DNA from: Hydractinia symbiolongicarpus
Taxonomy: Eukaryota > Cnidaria > Hydrozoa > Anthoathecata > Hydractiniidae
Length of the DNA: 64,000 nt
Reading direction: 5' to 3'
NCBI RefSeq assembly: GCF_029227915.1
Contig: NC_079884.1
Coordinates: 16,308,001-16,372,000 of the forward strand
The translations under genes were made by a program, and so were the position numbers. Below the pieces are notes generated by a model. That model had not been told where the DNA came from and did not search any database. It was given only the letters and a program-made list of their open reading frames with translations. Every line of letters begins with the position of its first letter. Within the stretch, counting starts at the first letter, position 1. Of this stretch, positions 46,101-61,100 are shown in pieces.

Positions 46101-49100
46101 GTAAGTACATTGTAAACTTTACCAAAAAAAATTCTCAGACAAGTTTGATTACAAAAATAACCTGGATATTTTGTGTTTTGCTGAATGCCAAAGTGTATTA
46201 GAGACTGAGTATTAGCTTTTGCTATACTTTTTTAATTAACAACATCTTAAATATTTAAACTGTAAATTGTTTTACCAGAAAGTTTGTCTGTCTTTCTGTT
46301 TGTTACCTGCAAATTAGATGTGATTCCTTTGATGTAGAAAAAGCTATGTCCAATTTGTTAACTTTATTGAGGTTACAGCACAACGCAAAAATATTTTAGA
46401 CTAATGTCAATAGCATTTTTTAAATTAGTAAAGCCAATGCGCTGCACTTTTATAGGTTAAGGTTAAATAACTTGGAAACAGATGACAATAACTGACGTCA
46501 TCTCCTCTGCAGGTAACTAGGGTCAATCCGCCTGTTTTGGAACCGACAGGTTGATAATGTCCTCAAAAAACCTTTAAGCCCCAATATCTCTTCAACCGTC
46601 CCTTAAAAGCACATGATCCTTTACATTTTCTTGAAACGTTTTAAATTTAAAATAAAAAGTCCTTGCAGGCTTTTTGATTTCGGATTCATAGCTTTCATCC
46701 ACTTCCATCGAACCTTCTGTACATTTTTTACTTTAAAGTCAATAATGTTCTTGAATATGGCCAATAAGTGCGTGAGGTCTTAGCCTGTCCTAAATTACAT
46801 CTTCACTATATATTCATACATATATATATATATAAAATGAGAACTTCAGAACATTATATCATGCTGAGGGTACAAAATATATTTATTAAACAGGCCTTGC
46901 CATCAGTCGCGAGCAATTGCCGCACCCGCGTAGTGCTCGCGTAAATGCTCGTTACCCGAGCATTCTATTGCTCGCGTAAATATTCTCAAGAATTGATTAT
47001 TCTTTTAAGTGAAACTGAAAAGATATTTGGTGTGATTATTTTCCACCCATCGTGCAAAACAGTTCATTCGCCATTTCTTAAAACGTGTGCGATACGGGCA
47101 TTAGGGTAATCTTTGTTGCGCATTCATTTTGCAGTAGAAAAGTGGGGGAATTTTTTAATCGTGAACCCTAAACACGATGATTGAGCCTCTACTGGTATAG
47201 CGACTCTCTCAATCTTAACTTCCTTTTCTACATGTCCGAAATAGTATGCATGACTATACTGTCGTTTTCATAAATTTAATGTTTATTTTTCAGGTCATCA
47301 CAAGCAAATAGGAAAAAATATGCTTCGTTTTCAAATAATTTTTTTTATCCACGTGGTTTAAATAAAACTAATAAATAAAATCTCTTTTTAATAGGTACAC
47401 GTCAGGTACATAAAATTTATACAGAAAAAAAAGTATACCGCATGTGGGTTTCGTAACAGTTGTGGCATAAAGAAAATAATCCATTAAATTTGGACCTGCT
47501 ATTGTTTCCAATTGTTTCATCAAATGAAGAAATTATCTACAATTAAATCTATGATAAATTGTCTGTTCCGCCTGTAAGTGCAGTTTTGCAAACTTGCTCA
47601 TCCGTGCTCCGTCAGCGTTCATTTCTTGTGTAAGACTTGGCTACCAACGAAGAAGGGGCCGGGCAAAAGAGATTTATGTCTACGTAGTTTTTTAACTAAG
47701 TCAGGAGTCGGTGAATTAGCTAGGATGGTCAGGTTGCTATGAATAGGCTTGCTTGTGGATTTAAAGGACCAGGACTATCCAATAATTCTGAGATCTAAAA
47801 GTGTCCGACCAAAACGGAAATCTAACGGACGTTTTAGGTGTGTGCCCTGAAAGACTAAATGTAAAGTTTTTTTAGTGAAAAATATGGCGAGCAAAATTGC
47901 TCGCGTAAACACTCTGACGCGAGCAATTAATTGCTCGGGAGGTTATTTGCTCATGGCAAGGCCTGATAAACCTTTTTTTTCAATTATCATTAGAGGGAAA
48001 ATACTAAGAGGGTGAAATTTGCCATCAGGATGACAATGTAGGCTTTAGCTCATACATTTGAAACAAGCAAAATATTCAATAGTTGATTGGTAATCTATTT
48101 AGTATTGATTAAACATTTACTGAGAGTATATAGTGGCTGTTCATTTTTAGTTCTTTTTTTCAAGTTACATCGACGATACGATAGCGTACAATCAGGTAAA
48201 TCAGTGTTCGCAACAATGATCTAAAAACGCACTTCTTTCCTGCAACATGACGGAACAAATTCCAACATACGAGATCGACAGTTGTCAACACCATTTTGTG
48301 TACATATTGCTTGTTCAATTTCAATGAAGCTATTTCCATCGCTATTGCATTGCCATGGCATTAGAATATGCATGTGGAACTATTGGATGAATTCAGCAAT
48401 GGTATTAAATTATGATTGAAGAACAAGGACGTGTGTTGTACCTTATTCCAAATAGCACTTCATGTTCGATAAAAAGCGCACAAGATGTAATTTGAAGATT
48501 AACTGCACATTGCTGTATTCGACATGTACGTCATATCTCAAAAAACGCTTTAAAAAACTTTTGGATATGGGTATAATTAATGTTCCACCTTACAGCAAAC
48601 GGAATACGGAAGATATTTCTTCATTATTCAGGGTTCCATGGAACTGTCTCATAATAACTTCAAAATTCCAGTAAAGTTCTTCTTATCTAACATGCAAGTG
48701 GTTGCATACTATTCCATTTTCAGTATCATATCAGTTTCACTATTGAAGTCCTTAATTTTGCCACTTTCAAAGTACATCCACATATTTTACAACATTTTTA
48801 CAACGTCAAATAATGCTCAACTAAAAGTTGCATGGTGGATTGCTAGAGAAAGATGGGGAATAAATATGTAACCTGGAAAACATCTCCCTCTAAAAAGCTG
48901 CTTGTTAGTTCGGCTTAGCTTGTAAGTGGAAATAAAGAAGCTAGCTGGATATCACTCAAGTGACGATTTTACTCAGAAAAGCTTATCAGATCAGAACATT
49001 ACCTGACAGAAATGCCCGTAGTTTTCTCGCTGAAAACGCCATCATGAAAAAATGCCGTCGCAAAAAATGCTCGAAGACGTTGCCCCAACAACAGAAACGG

Positions 49101-52100
49101 CATTGATGGCGCTTTGATCAAATTGTTGGACGAAGAATAAAAGAAAAAGGAGGAAAATTGGCCGGTTTCAATAAGAATTCGGATACGATCCAAATCTTAA
49201 AAATAGAGGTAACTGGTAAACAAAAACTTTTATGCACATTGGTGGTTTTATACTGACGTTTCCTTAATGATTCATTAAAAGCACATGATTATTTGCATTA
49301 TTTTGATCGGAGTAGAGACAAGAGGTAAACAAATTCCCAAAAAAAAGTTTCTTTGTATTACCAGGTTTTTTCTCATGTCATCAAAATTCAAGTAACAGTT
49401 TATTACATTGTTCCTCTGCCTGAGTGAATTTTCCAAGGGCTTATTGACTAGTTTTAATTCATTACCACAGTAAGTTTCAGTAGTTTGATTAGATTTGGTT
49501 TTAATTGGTATTAAAACAGTAAAAGATTGCCATAGTAAATAAACATACAAAACTTAGACATTTTATTTACAAATGTAGTTTTACATATCAAAATCATCAA
49601 ATCCCAGGGTGTCTGCCTTAAAAACCTTGAAAACCTAGAAATTTGTTTTAAAAACATTTTTGTGTGAAGGTTTGGAATACTGGAAAAAACATTTGAAAAT
49701 TGTTATTAAGCAAATATTAATACTAAAAATATCTTGCACACATAGATAATATTAAAAACTATTTAACTGTGTATACTTATGCTCTTGGTGATATTTTTTA
49801 CATCCTACTAGGTTTTTACTATCTTACCTGCTAGGATAGTATTGGTTTCCAACTTGTAACCAACTAATTAAACAAATGGTCAATTTCTACGTCATCAACA
49901 GGTTTTTTTATGCATATTTTTATCATAGAAAATTGCCACCCCAGGAATTTGAACCAACAACCAATTTGAGGCCTTAACCGATTAAGCAATTGTATCATTC
50001 AGCAGAAACTCTAATTTGACAAATTTCATATTTAAAAAAATCCTTAGGCTTGTTTTCATTAGTCATTAATTCGACAATCCAGGAGATTTGTGATTGCCTC
50101 CTTTGCTTGGTAAACCAACTCGACGACTCGTGACCTGCCTCATTTTAATCTAAAAACCGATTCGAAGACTTATTAACCAAATTAAATGGCACTGATTCTG
50201 CTTTTTAACTTTTGTACTAGCCATTCGCCAATGTAACTGTTTTTAACTTAAGATATTGGCAAAATTTATTGGTAATATCAGTAAGCATAAGAAATCAGAA
50301 ACTTGCATTGATTGGAAGTAAAGTTTATGTTAAAGGTAAAAAGCCATTTACCGATATCGCTACACCACAAGCAATTAATGTGTTAAAAAACGTCTTTCCT
50401 GCAGCATTGGTTCTTCTGTTATAACTGTCATTGGGGCTCTGTATGTATACACACTTTTTTCCTCAGTCTCGTTAACCCAGAAAAAAGGATATTTTCTTAT
50501 TTTAATAAGGGCCACAGGGAACAAGGTAATACCAACTTGTAGAACTTGGTTGTTTTTAGAACAGATTTAAATGAAAAAACTAGACTGAAAGTTCGGATAT
50601 GAGCCTCATGATTTTCTAACATTTTCTTAAAACTTTGTTTTTTGAGCCACATTTTTTTATTAACTTATTCAGTATTTTTCGTAGGCATTCACTGCAGCTT
50701 TATCGGCTCATCAGTTCCAACACATGATAAAATATCCACACTGTCAAAGCAGTAACTGTGGTACCTGTTTGGTCATGAAAATCTTAAGAACTAGAGTTCA
50801 CAGTGACAAATATGTTTATGTAGTTATTCATTCTCCATGGAACAATTAAGTCTTTCATGTTTTATATTAAATTTGTTTTTAGATAATTATACAGCCTATG
50901 GTAAAAAAATTAAAAGCTACATGTACCTAAAATTTTGGAGTAAAATGCATGTTAAAGGAAATAGTAATCTAGGGTATAAAAATATTTGTGGTAACTTTAA
51001 TTTTTACTTTTTCCCTGCTATTTCAGGTGTTTTATCAACAGCTTCTGAGCATAGCTTTTCCTCACATACTGATCAAGAAGAATCATTTCACAGTCAACAA
51101 AGTTCATCTCCAATGTATGTATATAGTGTTTGAATGTTGTGTACGCAATTGGTGAAGGATCATCAATTAATGGTGTATATGTTGTGCAGTTCGTGCAAGC
51201 TTTTCCTAACATCAGATTATTTTGTCATATTTTTGTGAAATTTCAATTGTGCATAATAGGATTAATAAAAAAAGGTTTTAAAAAAAAAAAAAAAAAAATT
51301 TGCAGAACTGACATGTGGCCTAGTGGCTATGGAGTTCGCTTCATAATCACAAAGTCTGTGGTCCATAGCGCGGGCATGTTTAGCAAGTGCCTTTACCACA
51401 ACTATGGGTCAATGCATGCCATGTGAGGGAAATTGGGTAGGCAATGCGTGTATGTGTATACCTAATAACCTAACCTGAAAATTAGGTGTATACCTAATGA
51501 ATACATTCAGAACACAGGACTCACATTGATAACGTTTGCAACACTAAAGTGGCTATATCCTGTTTAAATATTTGGAATAACAATAATAAAACTAATGCCA
51601 ACCCGCAAAAAGCAAAAAAAAATGTATGTACATTTTAATTTTTTTTAATAGGAATCTGAAGAAATCAACTCCTAACAAACAGGTTGTATACTTAAGTCCA
51701 AAGTTTTCTGCTTCTCCAGTGTCTCAGGAAAAGAATGCAGAGGTAAATGCAATGTGTTTTTTAGTGTAGATTTTCATCTCACTAACTGTGAAAATGTGAG
51801 AAATTTGAGGAATTTTCCTTTTTTACGAATATCCTTAAAGAAAGTAATAATGATAAATGTTATGAAGATCTGCCTTAAGATAGGGGGGATTTATTGGGAC
51901 AAAATTGCCATTTTCGTGTACTTTCCAAAGTGTCAAAAAGTTTATCCTCTAGAAATTGTGATCCTTTGAGTTAATTTCCAATGACAATTTGCAAAAACTC
52001 AATTACTTTTTATGGTTGTTTTTAGTAAGATTACTATATTAGCAGTTTATGTTCAACGATGTGCTGTTTTACTCTCACAGGAAAAAAAGGAGTAAATTGG

Positions 52101-55100
52101 ATTTCCACTAGGGTGAATTCTCCTATCGCTTTCAAATCATATCAAACTCTATATTTACCATAGTACCTTCAACCTGAGCCAGAATTTACATTGGACATTT
52201 ACATTAGAAAAATAATCTTTAAAAAAAGAATGGAAAGGAGTATTTAATGAAATTAGGTTCTTCTTCTTCTTAGAAGGAACCGTAAAAACATTTTCTCTTA
52301 CCAATTGGATATTAATATAAGTTGAAAACATTTAAGGGTGTGTAAAAAAAGTATCAGAGCTACATTTTATTAGACGTTTTGTTACTGAAAAATAATTATT
52401 TAAATAATCACAGACCAATTAAAATGTTATTTAATCAAAAATAAATGCATAGCATACTAGTTCACGCAATTTCAATGTAAGCAAAAGCATGCACCACAGT
52501 TTCATAAAGCAGATTGAGGAGAGACTGATTTTAAGAATTTTTATTTAGTTAGATGCAGAGAATGATACCAATATTTAGTTAGATGCAGAGAATGATACCA
52601 ATATTTAGTTAGATGCAGAGAATGATACCAATATTTAGTTAGATGCAGAGAATGATACCAATATTTAGTTAGATGCAGAGAATGATACCAATATTTAGTT
52701 AGATGCAGAGAATGATACCAATATTTAGGAAAAAAATTAGATCCTTCTGGTAGTATTGTTCGTACCCCAAGTCATCAGTGGAATCAACACAATCGTCAGC
52801 AGAACCGATTTTACTCATTATCTGAACACTCACAACGACCCAATTGCAGTGGAAAACAAAACAAAAAAAACTCACAAATCATTAATTCAAAGTCACTATT
52901 GATTTCACAGAAAAGTGTTTAACAAAATTTTTTTGAGCGATGAGAAAGTTCGCACTGGTTGAAATTCAGCTTTACATCTCTTCAATTATCACATAATAAT
53001 ATATTCTTTACCGGCTTTTTAACCTTGTGTGTAAAGCAATTTGTGCTTACAAATTTGCAAAAATTAAGCATGATAAAATAAAAGATTTCTCCATTATATA
53101 AACTACTTGTCAAAGTTGATCACATTTTGATTTCTGTGCCAATTTTATAACCATCTCTTACTAATAAGTGTCTTCCCTGGAAGATTAAAATATAAGTTGC
53201 TCCCCAGACCCTTGAGGCTTTGCATAAATTCTATCTTAATCTTTTTGTTCTTGTAGAAAAGCACAGCAAGATTTTTTAAAATATCTGAAGGCTTAGTTTT
53301 GAGGTCACAGCATACACATCAGGGTGCAAACAAATCTGGGTGCAAACACATCTGAAAATTTAATTTTTTTTCGTTTTTAATAAAGTGAGTGGAAATATAT
53401 TTAAGCCCAACAGTTTTAACTTACTCTGCCGATTCAATTTATGCATAAAACCATGTGCACATGTGTGTATTCTGTTTATCGTTGTATTTGCAGAGAAAGT
53501 AAACATATAAAAATTCCTATTTTTCCTTGAGTTTGTACAGTTTGTTTTTCTTCAATGTAAATTTTTTTTCTCTTTTTTACTGTTAGATTTCTGTTATATC
53601 TCACAATATAATTGATGCACATACTTCATTAAAAATATATATCTGAGAGTAATTTTTCGGTTTAGATTTCAAACGTAGTAAAGAGAGGAAAACCCGACCA
53701 AGACTTACTAGGTATGTGTGTCTCTTGTATCTTTTTTAGTCGATATATATATTTATCTTATGGTTAGAGTTTTTCTCGCACTTTGATTGGCTAATCTGCA
53801 CGAAATACATGCTATATTTTTATTTTCATTGGGAAACAAAAACAATTTTTACTTATTTTTCAATTCTACTCGCCGAGTAAAGTTATTGTTTTCATGAAAA
53901 ACGAGAACTTGTCGGTAAATTTGTTCCATAATTTTCTCCTCATAAAAAACACAAACTAACAATCAATCATAAATATTCACAGTTTAATTATTCTTTGTTT
54001 CGAGATTAAAGAGAAGTGTCAGTGCTCTCCACCGTAGAGATTTTCAATTAAACTGTAACTTTAGGTTGGTGTGGTTATATATATAGCGCGTTAAAGGAGT
54101 TTTGTGTTTAATTCGATTGTTTAACTTAACTTATTATACATTAGTGGTACTTATTAAGCATACGAAAATAATTTTGCGAGATAAACGCAATATGGAACGA
54201 TTTTTCACTATAAGAGAAGAAGAAATTAAGAATTTACAAGTTAAATCACTGTTTTTACTTCAACTAATTTGTGTTGAATTAACATAAATATATTACTTTA
54301 AAATTTATTTTTATTTAATTTCATTCAGGCGTGACATAAACAAGCTTTGTTTTTCTTATGAAATAATTACCATCCGCGCATAATTTAAATTAAAAAAAAT
54401 TATTATGAATTAAAAGACATAAATAACACATTAACTTGCAATAAAATATTTTGCTGTTGAACTTCATAAACCGTGGTTGAAATGAAACAATCATCTGCCA
54501 AGTATATCAAATTACAATAATATATGCTCAGTTCATATGATGAACTAGTTATCGCACTTGTTCACGAAAAATATCGTATACGTTTTTTAGTTCTCGTATA
54601 TTTCACTCGCCTAAAGGTTCGTAAACAAAAACTTAAAAAACTCAAAATTTCCGATATTTTTCTCGGCACCGTGCGATAACTACTACATATATAGCATTAT
54701 ATTTAAAGAAAATATACTGTTTTATCAACATAGAGCATTATTTTTGGGTCCATATTTTTGGTGTAAATTTTGTCAACAAAAACAAAATATTTGCTGAATT
54801 CTAAAAAAAGTCGTTAACTTGTTCAACAGAGTTCATGATAGCAGTTCCTAAACCAGGAAATCTCTTTACTATTAGTTCAGGGAAGTCGAGAAATTTAAAT
54901 ACAATTTATATGCGGACAGCACCATGATATGTTAAGTACTGGCTTAGGTATTTTCTCAGAGAGTTAACAAAAGTGAAACATAAAAACCTGTTTTATTTGT
55001 AGTAGTATTATTTATTTTTGATTTAAGCCGTATACAAAATGTTTTTTTATTTTCTTAGCATGGTGTCAGAAGATAACTGCTGGTTATCGAGGTGTTAAAG

Positions 55101-58100
55101 TGACGAATATGACAACATCATGGCGAAGTGGACTGGCGTTTTGTGCCATTCTTCATTATTTTCACCCAGAGCTTGTGTGAGTGATTTCAGTTATCAATGT
55201 AAAAGAATAAGCAAGTGACCACGCAGAAGTTTGTTGATGTTTAAAACATATTGAGTTGCAAAATATTCTTCACTACCTGCCTGCTGAGATTTAACGACTT
55301 CTGAAAGTAAAATGCATAGTATCCTGCTAAAAACCCACGCCTAAATTCACATGAATAACCTAAATGGAGACCCTCTTAAAATCTTCTAAATAAACTAAAA
55401 TATGGATATCATGTTCAGGACGCACGTCAGCTAGCTAGCTGACTTTTATTTTTAGTTTAGTATAAGTGCACTTTATCCTTTCTGTATTAGTATCAGTCGC
55501 TGAACTCAGTGTTGCTTACAATAAATTTTTGAATTTTTACAGATTTTTGCCTGTGTTTTTTTATACACGGAAGCTTCTTTCGTTATATCACTATAATCAC
55601 TCCAATATATTTGCGACACCTATACCCGTGAAAAGAGTTCCACTTAAGCGTTTAGGTCACTGTAAATTAATTTCCCTTGTTTGTGTCTTTGTGTACGGCC
55701 TGACCACGGAACAATAATCACGGTTTCCTTTTTTTTTACGCCTCTATTTTTTAGAAATCATGGCCGTACAGAAAAAGAATTCATTATTTTATGTGAATAG
55801 TATTGTTAAAATTAGGGAAAACATTTCATGCTTACAAATAACTGTTGTGAATAACTGACGACATTTTCCTCGCTGGTAACTAGAAACCACCTACCACAAA
55901 AACTGTTGCAATTCCCCAAAGTTTCCTTCTATCTACCTGGTTCAGAACCGACGGATTGATGATATCGTCATAAATCTTTCAAACCCCGATTATCAACTTT
56001 ACTTGCTTCACACAGTAGAGATGTACATTGACAAGCCATTGATGACGTCGACAAAATATTTTAAGTCAGTTATCTCCAACTGTTCGTCTGCCTAAGTGGA
56101 TTATATCTACAATACTGTACAGAGAATTATTGGAACAACGGCAATTTTTCGTAATTTTTTTAAATATGGACAAAAGCCTCAAACAGTCAATTCTCTGCAG
56201 TGAGGTTACAAAATCACTACTTCTACATGGTGCAATTACTTGTGGCCACGACCCAATATATGACTAAGGATTATACAATTCGTAATTTTTCAGTACTCTT
56301 CACTCTGGAATAATCGAAAAATCATCTGCACAATAATATTTGTGGTATGTGCATAAAGGAAATGTTATTAGAAAAACTCGTTACAACACGGAACGTATTT
56401 TCGTAAATAACGCCCTTTTTTGAATAACACCGAGTTTCCGATTTAATTGGCCTTAATTTAAAGCCTAGGCAGTATATTTTAAATTTTGGTATTTGCGTGA
56501 ATAACACCCCTTTAAATCTCTCATCCGGGCGAAAATCTAAATAAAAAGGTCGCAATTTAAATAAAAACTCAGGCCTTAATTGTATATGCAGTATATTTTA
56601 ATTTTGTTTTATTTTTATACTTCCAAGGAGTGAAACAATTTTTTGCGACTTACTGTTTTTGCTTTATAATAAAAAAAAATTACAAACAAAAAAAGATAGT
56701 ATTTTCCTTAGTAGCTACTGATTTCAGCACAAAACTATGTTATCAACGTAGAAATTATTCACAGCGAACTCTTCAACACTGCTTTACTTTAAAGCCTAGA
56801 ATCATTTACTTAGCTAAGATAAAAAAAAGAATTAAAAAACATTACTTAAAAACGAGTTTTTACGTAATGTTTTTTTTTTAATTAAGTTTTTTTTATGATT
56901 GACCTCATAGCAATTTGTCAACACAAGAATTACAATGTTCAGTGTCAATATTCTATTTTTAAACGTTTTGTAAATGCTTAAAGCACAAGATGTTTAAAAG
57001 TGTCTTCATATAAATCGATCGCGTGTGATGTGATATGTATCTGCAGATGGAATAGGACAATGTTGTACCGCTTGTTAATTTCTTGTTGTGTTTTTTTGGT
57101 TTTAGTGACTACCCGAGTCTTTCACCACACAACATTAAAAATAACAACAAACTGGTAAGCAGTGTTCATCAAATGTCAATAACTGTTATTTTTTGTAGAC
57201 ATTATTTGACACGTTTGTATTGTGTAAAATAATTCTTTTCTCTTTTGTTATTGTTGAGTTTTAAAAGGAAGTAGGTTTTAATTTTTCTTTGTCTGTGTCG
57301 ATTTTATAGTTGTCATTTTGAAGCTTGAGTTGAGTGGTCTGACAAATGAAAGATGTGTATCAAAAACTTTTAATTTTTATCGATCAGGTTGATATATACA
57401 GTCAGCTGAAAGTTATCTTCACATTTTTTGTCAAGCAATATAGTTTGAAAGAATATTAAGAAAAATTCAAAGTGGCTTAATTATTATAACCCGACTCAAA
57501 CCTTGTTCCAGGCTCAAAATTATTTAGTTGTTTATAATTAAACTTGAAGAATAATTTAAGGATATACTTTGTTAGCTTCTTATTATTCTATAATCATTTC
57601 TATATGTCTTTTTGACTATCAACATCAAATTACGAATTGTTAATTAGGTTTGTTTGATCTTAGGCATTTGATGGTTTTGAATTTCTCGGTATCTCAAAAA
57701 TTTTGGATCCAAATGACATGGTACGCGCAGCTACTCCTGATAAACTCACTGTGATGACTTACCTTCATCAAATTAAGCATCATTTCGAAACGAACAAAAC
57801 AACCACAACCATCAACTCATTAATGTCACAATACAAATTTATTACTGGTACTGAAGATATGTTTTCCAACTTAACTAAAAATACCTCGCCTACCCATCAG
57901 GCTGATAAAAAGAAACGAAATAAAGATAAAAAATCAACGAGTAAAAAAAGTAAACTAAAATCGAACGTTGAAGTTGATAGTGTCACGGATGCGCAAGAAA
58001 TTGACTCTATATTAAATAAGTTGAGAGTTGATGAGCATATAAATGAAGTAAAGAAATACAGAGAGCCAGAACCAGCGCCACCCGTGAAAGCAGAAGTTCA

Positions 58101-61100
58101 ACAACAGCAACATCATGTGGAGAGAGCTTCAAGTGTTGATGAGGATGAAATGTTGAACACAATCATTGAAAAAACCTCAACGCAAAAGGATGAATTACAG
58201 ACAGAAAAACCTGCTCAATTCAACAAGGTGGTTATCTATTTTTATTGAGCATCATTCTTTTCACTAGTCAGCAATGAATGTACCCAGATACCTTTGAGGC
58301 CTACTTTTCTGTTTACTTTTTCTTATTCTTTTATTATTAGAATTCTATGGATGGGCCTGTCAAACATTCCACGTCACTTTTAAGGGAAGTTTCCAACGAA
58401 GACAATGAACCGTCAAAAAAATTAGAACTTGCTGTCACAAGCAAATATGATAAAGTCCTCGAAACTTCATCTACCCCTAAAATTAGGGCAACAGAAAAAG
58501 CGAAAAGAAAACTCCCATTAACTTCACAATTCGAAGGGGTCCAGAAGAAATCAGACAATAAGCACAGCACATCAGCAGAAGTGCACACTATTTCTGATTC
58601 CATTTGTGCTGACAATAACGAACAAGATGTTAAACAAAAGGATTATAGTGATAATTATACTGTCGAGACGATGAAAGAACACGGGGAAAATAAAGAAAAA
58701 GAAAAACATCCTCCAGGATGTGAACAGGTATGAAATTAAATATTCAATGCAGCGAGACTCGTGTAAAAAAACTGCTCCTTCTGCATTTTAACCACTTATG
58801 GCTTATCACTAATAAAGAGCGTTCATGATGCCGAATCACTGAGAGACCAACATTTTCACGGCTACAGCTCACCTGAAAACATTTTATCGTACAACGATTA
58901 GTTATTTTTATTCTTATCATGTAGGATAGACAAGACATAATTCAAGAACGAGCTCGCCAGTTAATAATGGAGGCTCGAATGAAAACACAATCAGCCGATG
59001 TTGAAAAGGTACTGAATACTTTATAACGCTATTGTATCTCTTCCGTGTCGTTTTGTGATCTAATATTTTTTTCGTTGAAATATTTTTTTAATTTTATTTT
59101 AACTTTTGTACAAATATAGTAAAACAGGGCAGTCCCTACACGAACAGATTAATGTTTGTAGTGTTTAGCTCTCCGCAATTCGGTTTCGAATTGTTACTCA
59201 ATCCTGAAAAGCCAGGTCTTTAAATTGTTTAAAATTTAAAATCGTCATTGTTACAATCAACTTCAGGATTATGAGAGTTTTAACCTCATAAACAACCTGG
59301 AGGAGAATTTTTTCGCGCATAGTTTAACAATAATTTTGCGCGAGCGCGAATGATAAATAGTTTTTAACAACAACGGGAATGAAAAATGCTAGTATTGCTC
59401 CCTCTACTTATAGATAATCAGACGTCAGAAAAGTAACAAAATAGAATTTAAATTTTTCAATAACTTACAAAATGGGCCAAAATTCGCGACCGTTTGTAAC
59501 TGGAATTTTCTGCTGTTAAAGTATCAGCCGTCGTATGTGCTACATTTTTTCCACACACGCATGTGGGTAGACTGTCCTGATAGCACTGTTGAAGAGTTCC
59601 ACACTACTAAGTTCCGTGTGCTATAAAGCATTAGACGCGTACTTATTCTCCTCTCCGTTTTAACTTGCAGAATAGTAAATATATTTCGTTAAAATTGTTT
59701 TATTTTGTAAATTATTAAAAAATTTATATACTTTCACAGCGTGTACAAGTTCTTTCTTTGAAAAGTTTTATGTAATAATTTTGATTAAACGGTAAACTTT
59801 CAAGAGTCGAGAAGATTCGCTCAACGTTTTTTTAACGTCGAAGTCCACATCATAATGGCTTGTGTATTTTCTGTACCTTCCACCAATGACCTTAAATTAC
59901 ATCATTTTAAGACGGATTCAGAGAAGCAGAAAGAAATCAATACACGTGGTCGTAATTTTGTTGAAGTGCAGAAACATAAAGACAAGATCTTACAAGAAAA
60001 ACTGAACATGGTGAGTACTGGACGGAATTTAATTTTTTCCTTTCTTGCCAGGTTTGCACCGCTGGAACAACGGCTTGTCGCAGACTGCCTTCTACAAGCC
60101 AATGAAAACCTTTGGCAAATAATGTCATATATGCGTCGCCGAATTAGCCGTCAACTTTTATTAGAAAAAAAGGTTAAGCAACCTGGGTTTTAATATACTA
60201 GAAATTGTTGCTTTTAGTCGCAAAACCTCTATGCTCTCATTGTTCTTGTTGGCTTCTTTGAGAGAGGTGCAATTGCGCGATTTTGCAGGTGTTGCCTAAT
60301 TTACATTATGGATCAGTGTACATATCGCTTCAAGGTAGTACTATGTGAAGCGACAAACGTAACCGCAGGTAGTTTTTAAGAAAGTTTATTTTACTTGTAC
60401 AGGTGACAAAGCCATTTAAAAAATTTCTAGATTCCTATCTCAAACTGAGAAAAAAGAAGCTGAGAGTGCTGCTTACGATCGTTATAAAGATTCATATTTC
60501 AATCTGTCGTTAAAAAATTGTGTATAATCTGGTATTTTGATTGGCTCCTTAAATAAGTTTCCAGTATAGTTGAAAACGATACATAACATATTTTAATTTT
60601 TGGCTACGTAACTTTAGATTTGCAGCAGTACGCACCACACCAATCTTGCTTTCTGTTGTTTTTTTCGTCTTTTTTAAATAAGAAACATTTATAAGAAACT
60701 CAGACTCAAATTTGGCAAAATTTAAGTAGCATTTAAGGAAAATTACCAGGCTGAATTGGTTAGGAACATAATTTTAAGAAACGTGAAACTTTTAAGGAAC
60801 ATCTTTTTCAACAAAATAGCCGCCCGAAAAAGGAGTTCAAATTCTAAAATGACTTAATCTAAACAATATTTTCAGAAACATTTCAGGCTAAAGATACAAA
60901 AAAATTAAGAAACATTGAGGCCTGAACGCAAATTTTGTGTTTCTTATATAAAAAAGAGTGTATATACTGGAATTTTGATAAACAATAAGAAGGGTTTAGC
61001 GTAGCTAACTTGAGGCCTAATACAACGCTACCTAACCCTTCCAACATTTTTCTGTTTTCATTTGGAATGGGTGGAGATTCTCTTTACCTTCACTATTTTT

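Noticed and set aside
49930-50005. Functional tRNA gene
   Set aside because: A and B boxes are recognisable, but acceptor and anticodon stems do not pair, so it is a relic.
58337-58615. Minus-strand 92-codon frame
   Set aside because: Antisense shadow of EHBP1 exon 12.
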